A stretch of DNA of 64,000 nucleotides from Photobacterium alginatilyticum (GTDB lineage: Bacteria > Pseudomonadota > Gammaproteobacteria > Enterobacterales > Vibrionaceae), in the NCBI RefSeq assembly GCF_009910675.1, contig NZ_RSEJ01000002.1:211923-275922 (forward strand), given 5' to 3'. The notes under the pieces were generated by a model. The model saw only the letters and a list, made by a program, of their open reading frames with translations, did not search any database and was not told where the DNA came from. The translations under genes and the position numbers were made by a program. Shown here one piece after another: positions 63,561-64,000 of the stretch (positions are counted from its first letter, which is position 1; each line of letters opens with the position of its first letter).

Positions 63561-64000
63561 TACTTTTCTCTAAAAAACGGGTTACTTTGGCTGGGTTACC
63601 TACAACAACAGCGTATGGAGGTACATTCTTAGTTACTACAGCACCTGCGCCTACCATACAATTTTCGCCTAGCGTTAGACCTGGTAATATGGTTGCGTTA
63701 GCACCAATAGATGCTCCTTTACGAATTGTTGTCCGTAAAAACTCTTCAGGGTATTGTTTTGAGCGTGGTGCCTTGTCGTTTGTGAAAGCGACGCAAGGGC
63801 CAATAAATACATTATCCTCTACTGTGATACCATCCCATAAATAAACACCGGACTTAACAGTAACGTTATCACCAATTAACACATCACCTTCAACTAATGT
63901 GTGAGCACAAATATTACAGTTATCGCCGATTTTGGCTCCTTTGAGGATAACAGAGAATTGCCAAACTCTTGTTCCTTCACCGATATCACTGGTTTGGACA
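63553..64000 (-). CDS. Sugar N-acetyltransferase, FdtC/QdtC-like (5' end cut by window)
   Basis: The C-terminal part (149 codons visible) continues to the window edge. The left-handed beta-helix hexapeptides are clear ([59 protein letters not shown]), ending [13 protein letters not shown]. The GVYLWDG and FTNDKAPRS segments are typical of dTDP-3-amino-3,6-dideoxyhexose N-acetyltransferases. It completes dTDP-Fuc3NAc or dTDP-Qui3NAc with the overlapping aminotransferase gene. The N-terminus and start codon are outside the window. Confidence 0.82.
   Translation of the reverse strand, partial: VQTSDIGEGTRVWQFSVILKGAKIGDNCNICAHTLVEGDVLIGDNVTVKSGVYLWDGITVEDNVFIGPCVAFTNDKAPRSKQYPEEFLRTTIRKGASIGANATILPGLTLGENCMVGAGAVVTKNVPPYAVVVGNPAKVTRFLEKSND

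Overview
The window looks like a chromosomal segment of a marine gammaproteobacterium of the Vibrionaceae (Vibrio/Photobacterium/Grimontia-like). The left edge carries the housekeeping genes pdxB (partial), fabB and mnmC. From about 5.6 kb to the right edge, nearly everything belongs to surface-polysaccharide (capsule/O-antigen) synthesis. An MBL/beta-CASP gene at 7.5-8.9 kb resembles the 'right junction gene' (rjg) that borders Vibrio O-antigen loci. The genus is inferred from gene content and order, not from a database match.

Layout. 0-4.1 kb: pdxB', fabB, mnmC. 4.2-5.6 kb: a complete IS4-family insertion sequence with 11-bp target duplications, inserted into a palindromic intergenic repeat. 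5.6-13.7 kb: a YjbE/GfcA-like secreted peptide, ugd, rjg-like gene, wecA-like gene, then a second wecA-like gene and a second ugd. 13.8-22.7 kb: a GDP-sugar operon (gmd, SDR reductase, cupin, acyltransferase, aminotransferase, unknown protein, gmm, manC, manB) and a GT2 glycosyltransferase. 24.3-26.7 kb: AT-rich Wzx-like and Wzy/ligase-like membrane proteins, flanked by two long stretches without recognisable genes. 27.4-31.7 kb: wzc, wzb, a four-helix-bundle (23S rRNA IVP-family) gene flanked by inverted repeats, and wza. 32.4-36.7 kb: yjbEFGH-like (gfcABCD-like) operon. 36.8-42.5 kb: a PAPS-synthesis operon cysD - SLC13 permease - cysC - DHH phosphoesterase - cysN. 43.2-47.9 kb: a PglC-like initiating sugar-phosphate transferase, a WbpM-type 4,6-dehydratase, a sulfotransferase and a WbpV-like reductase. 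48.1-58.3 kb: gtrB, gtrA, a putative CDP-yersiniose pathway (ddhD, ddhA, ddhB, ddhC, a YerE-like TPP enzyme, a YerF-like reductase) and a GT-C-type membrane glycosyltransferase. 58.4-64 kb: GT2, a PglK-like ABC flippase, a CgeB-like glycosyltransferase, and FdtB/FdtC-like enzymes for a dTDP-3-acetamido-3,6-dideoxyhexose, the last cut by the edge.

How it fits together (inference). An initiating transferase using UDP-QuiNAc (from WbpM + WbpV) or a WecA-type transferase primes undecaprenyl phosphate. Cytoplasmic transferases add GDP-, UDP- and dTDP-sugars. A Wzx-like or ABC flippase translocates the unit, Wzy polymerises it and Wza/Wzb/Wzc export it. Two modifications stand out: probable sulfation, with a dedicated PAPS supply and possibly a PAP-recycling phosphoesterase, and a branched-chain sugar of the yersiniose type that may be attached in the periplasm by a Gtr-like three-gene system.

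Low-complexity degenerate repeats built from gag/ctc and ctaggtcct-like words recur in at least five intergenic spaces. One pair flanks the four-helix-bundle gene as inverted repeats, which suggests a small mobile cassette. No rRNA, tRNA or CRISPR array was seen.
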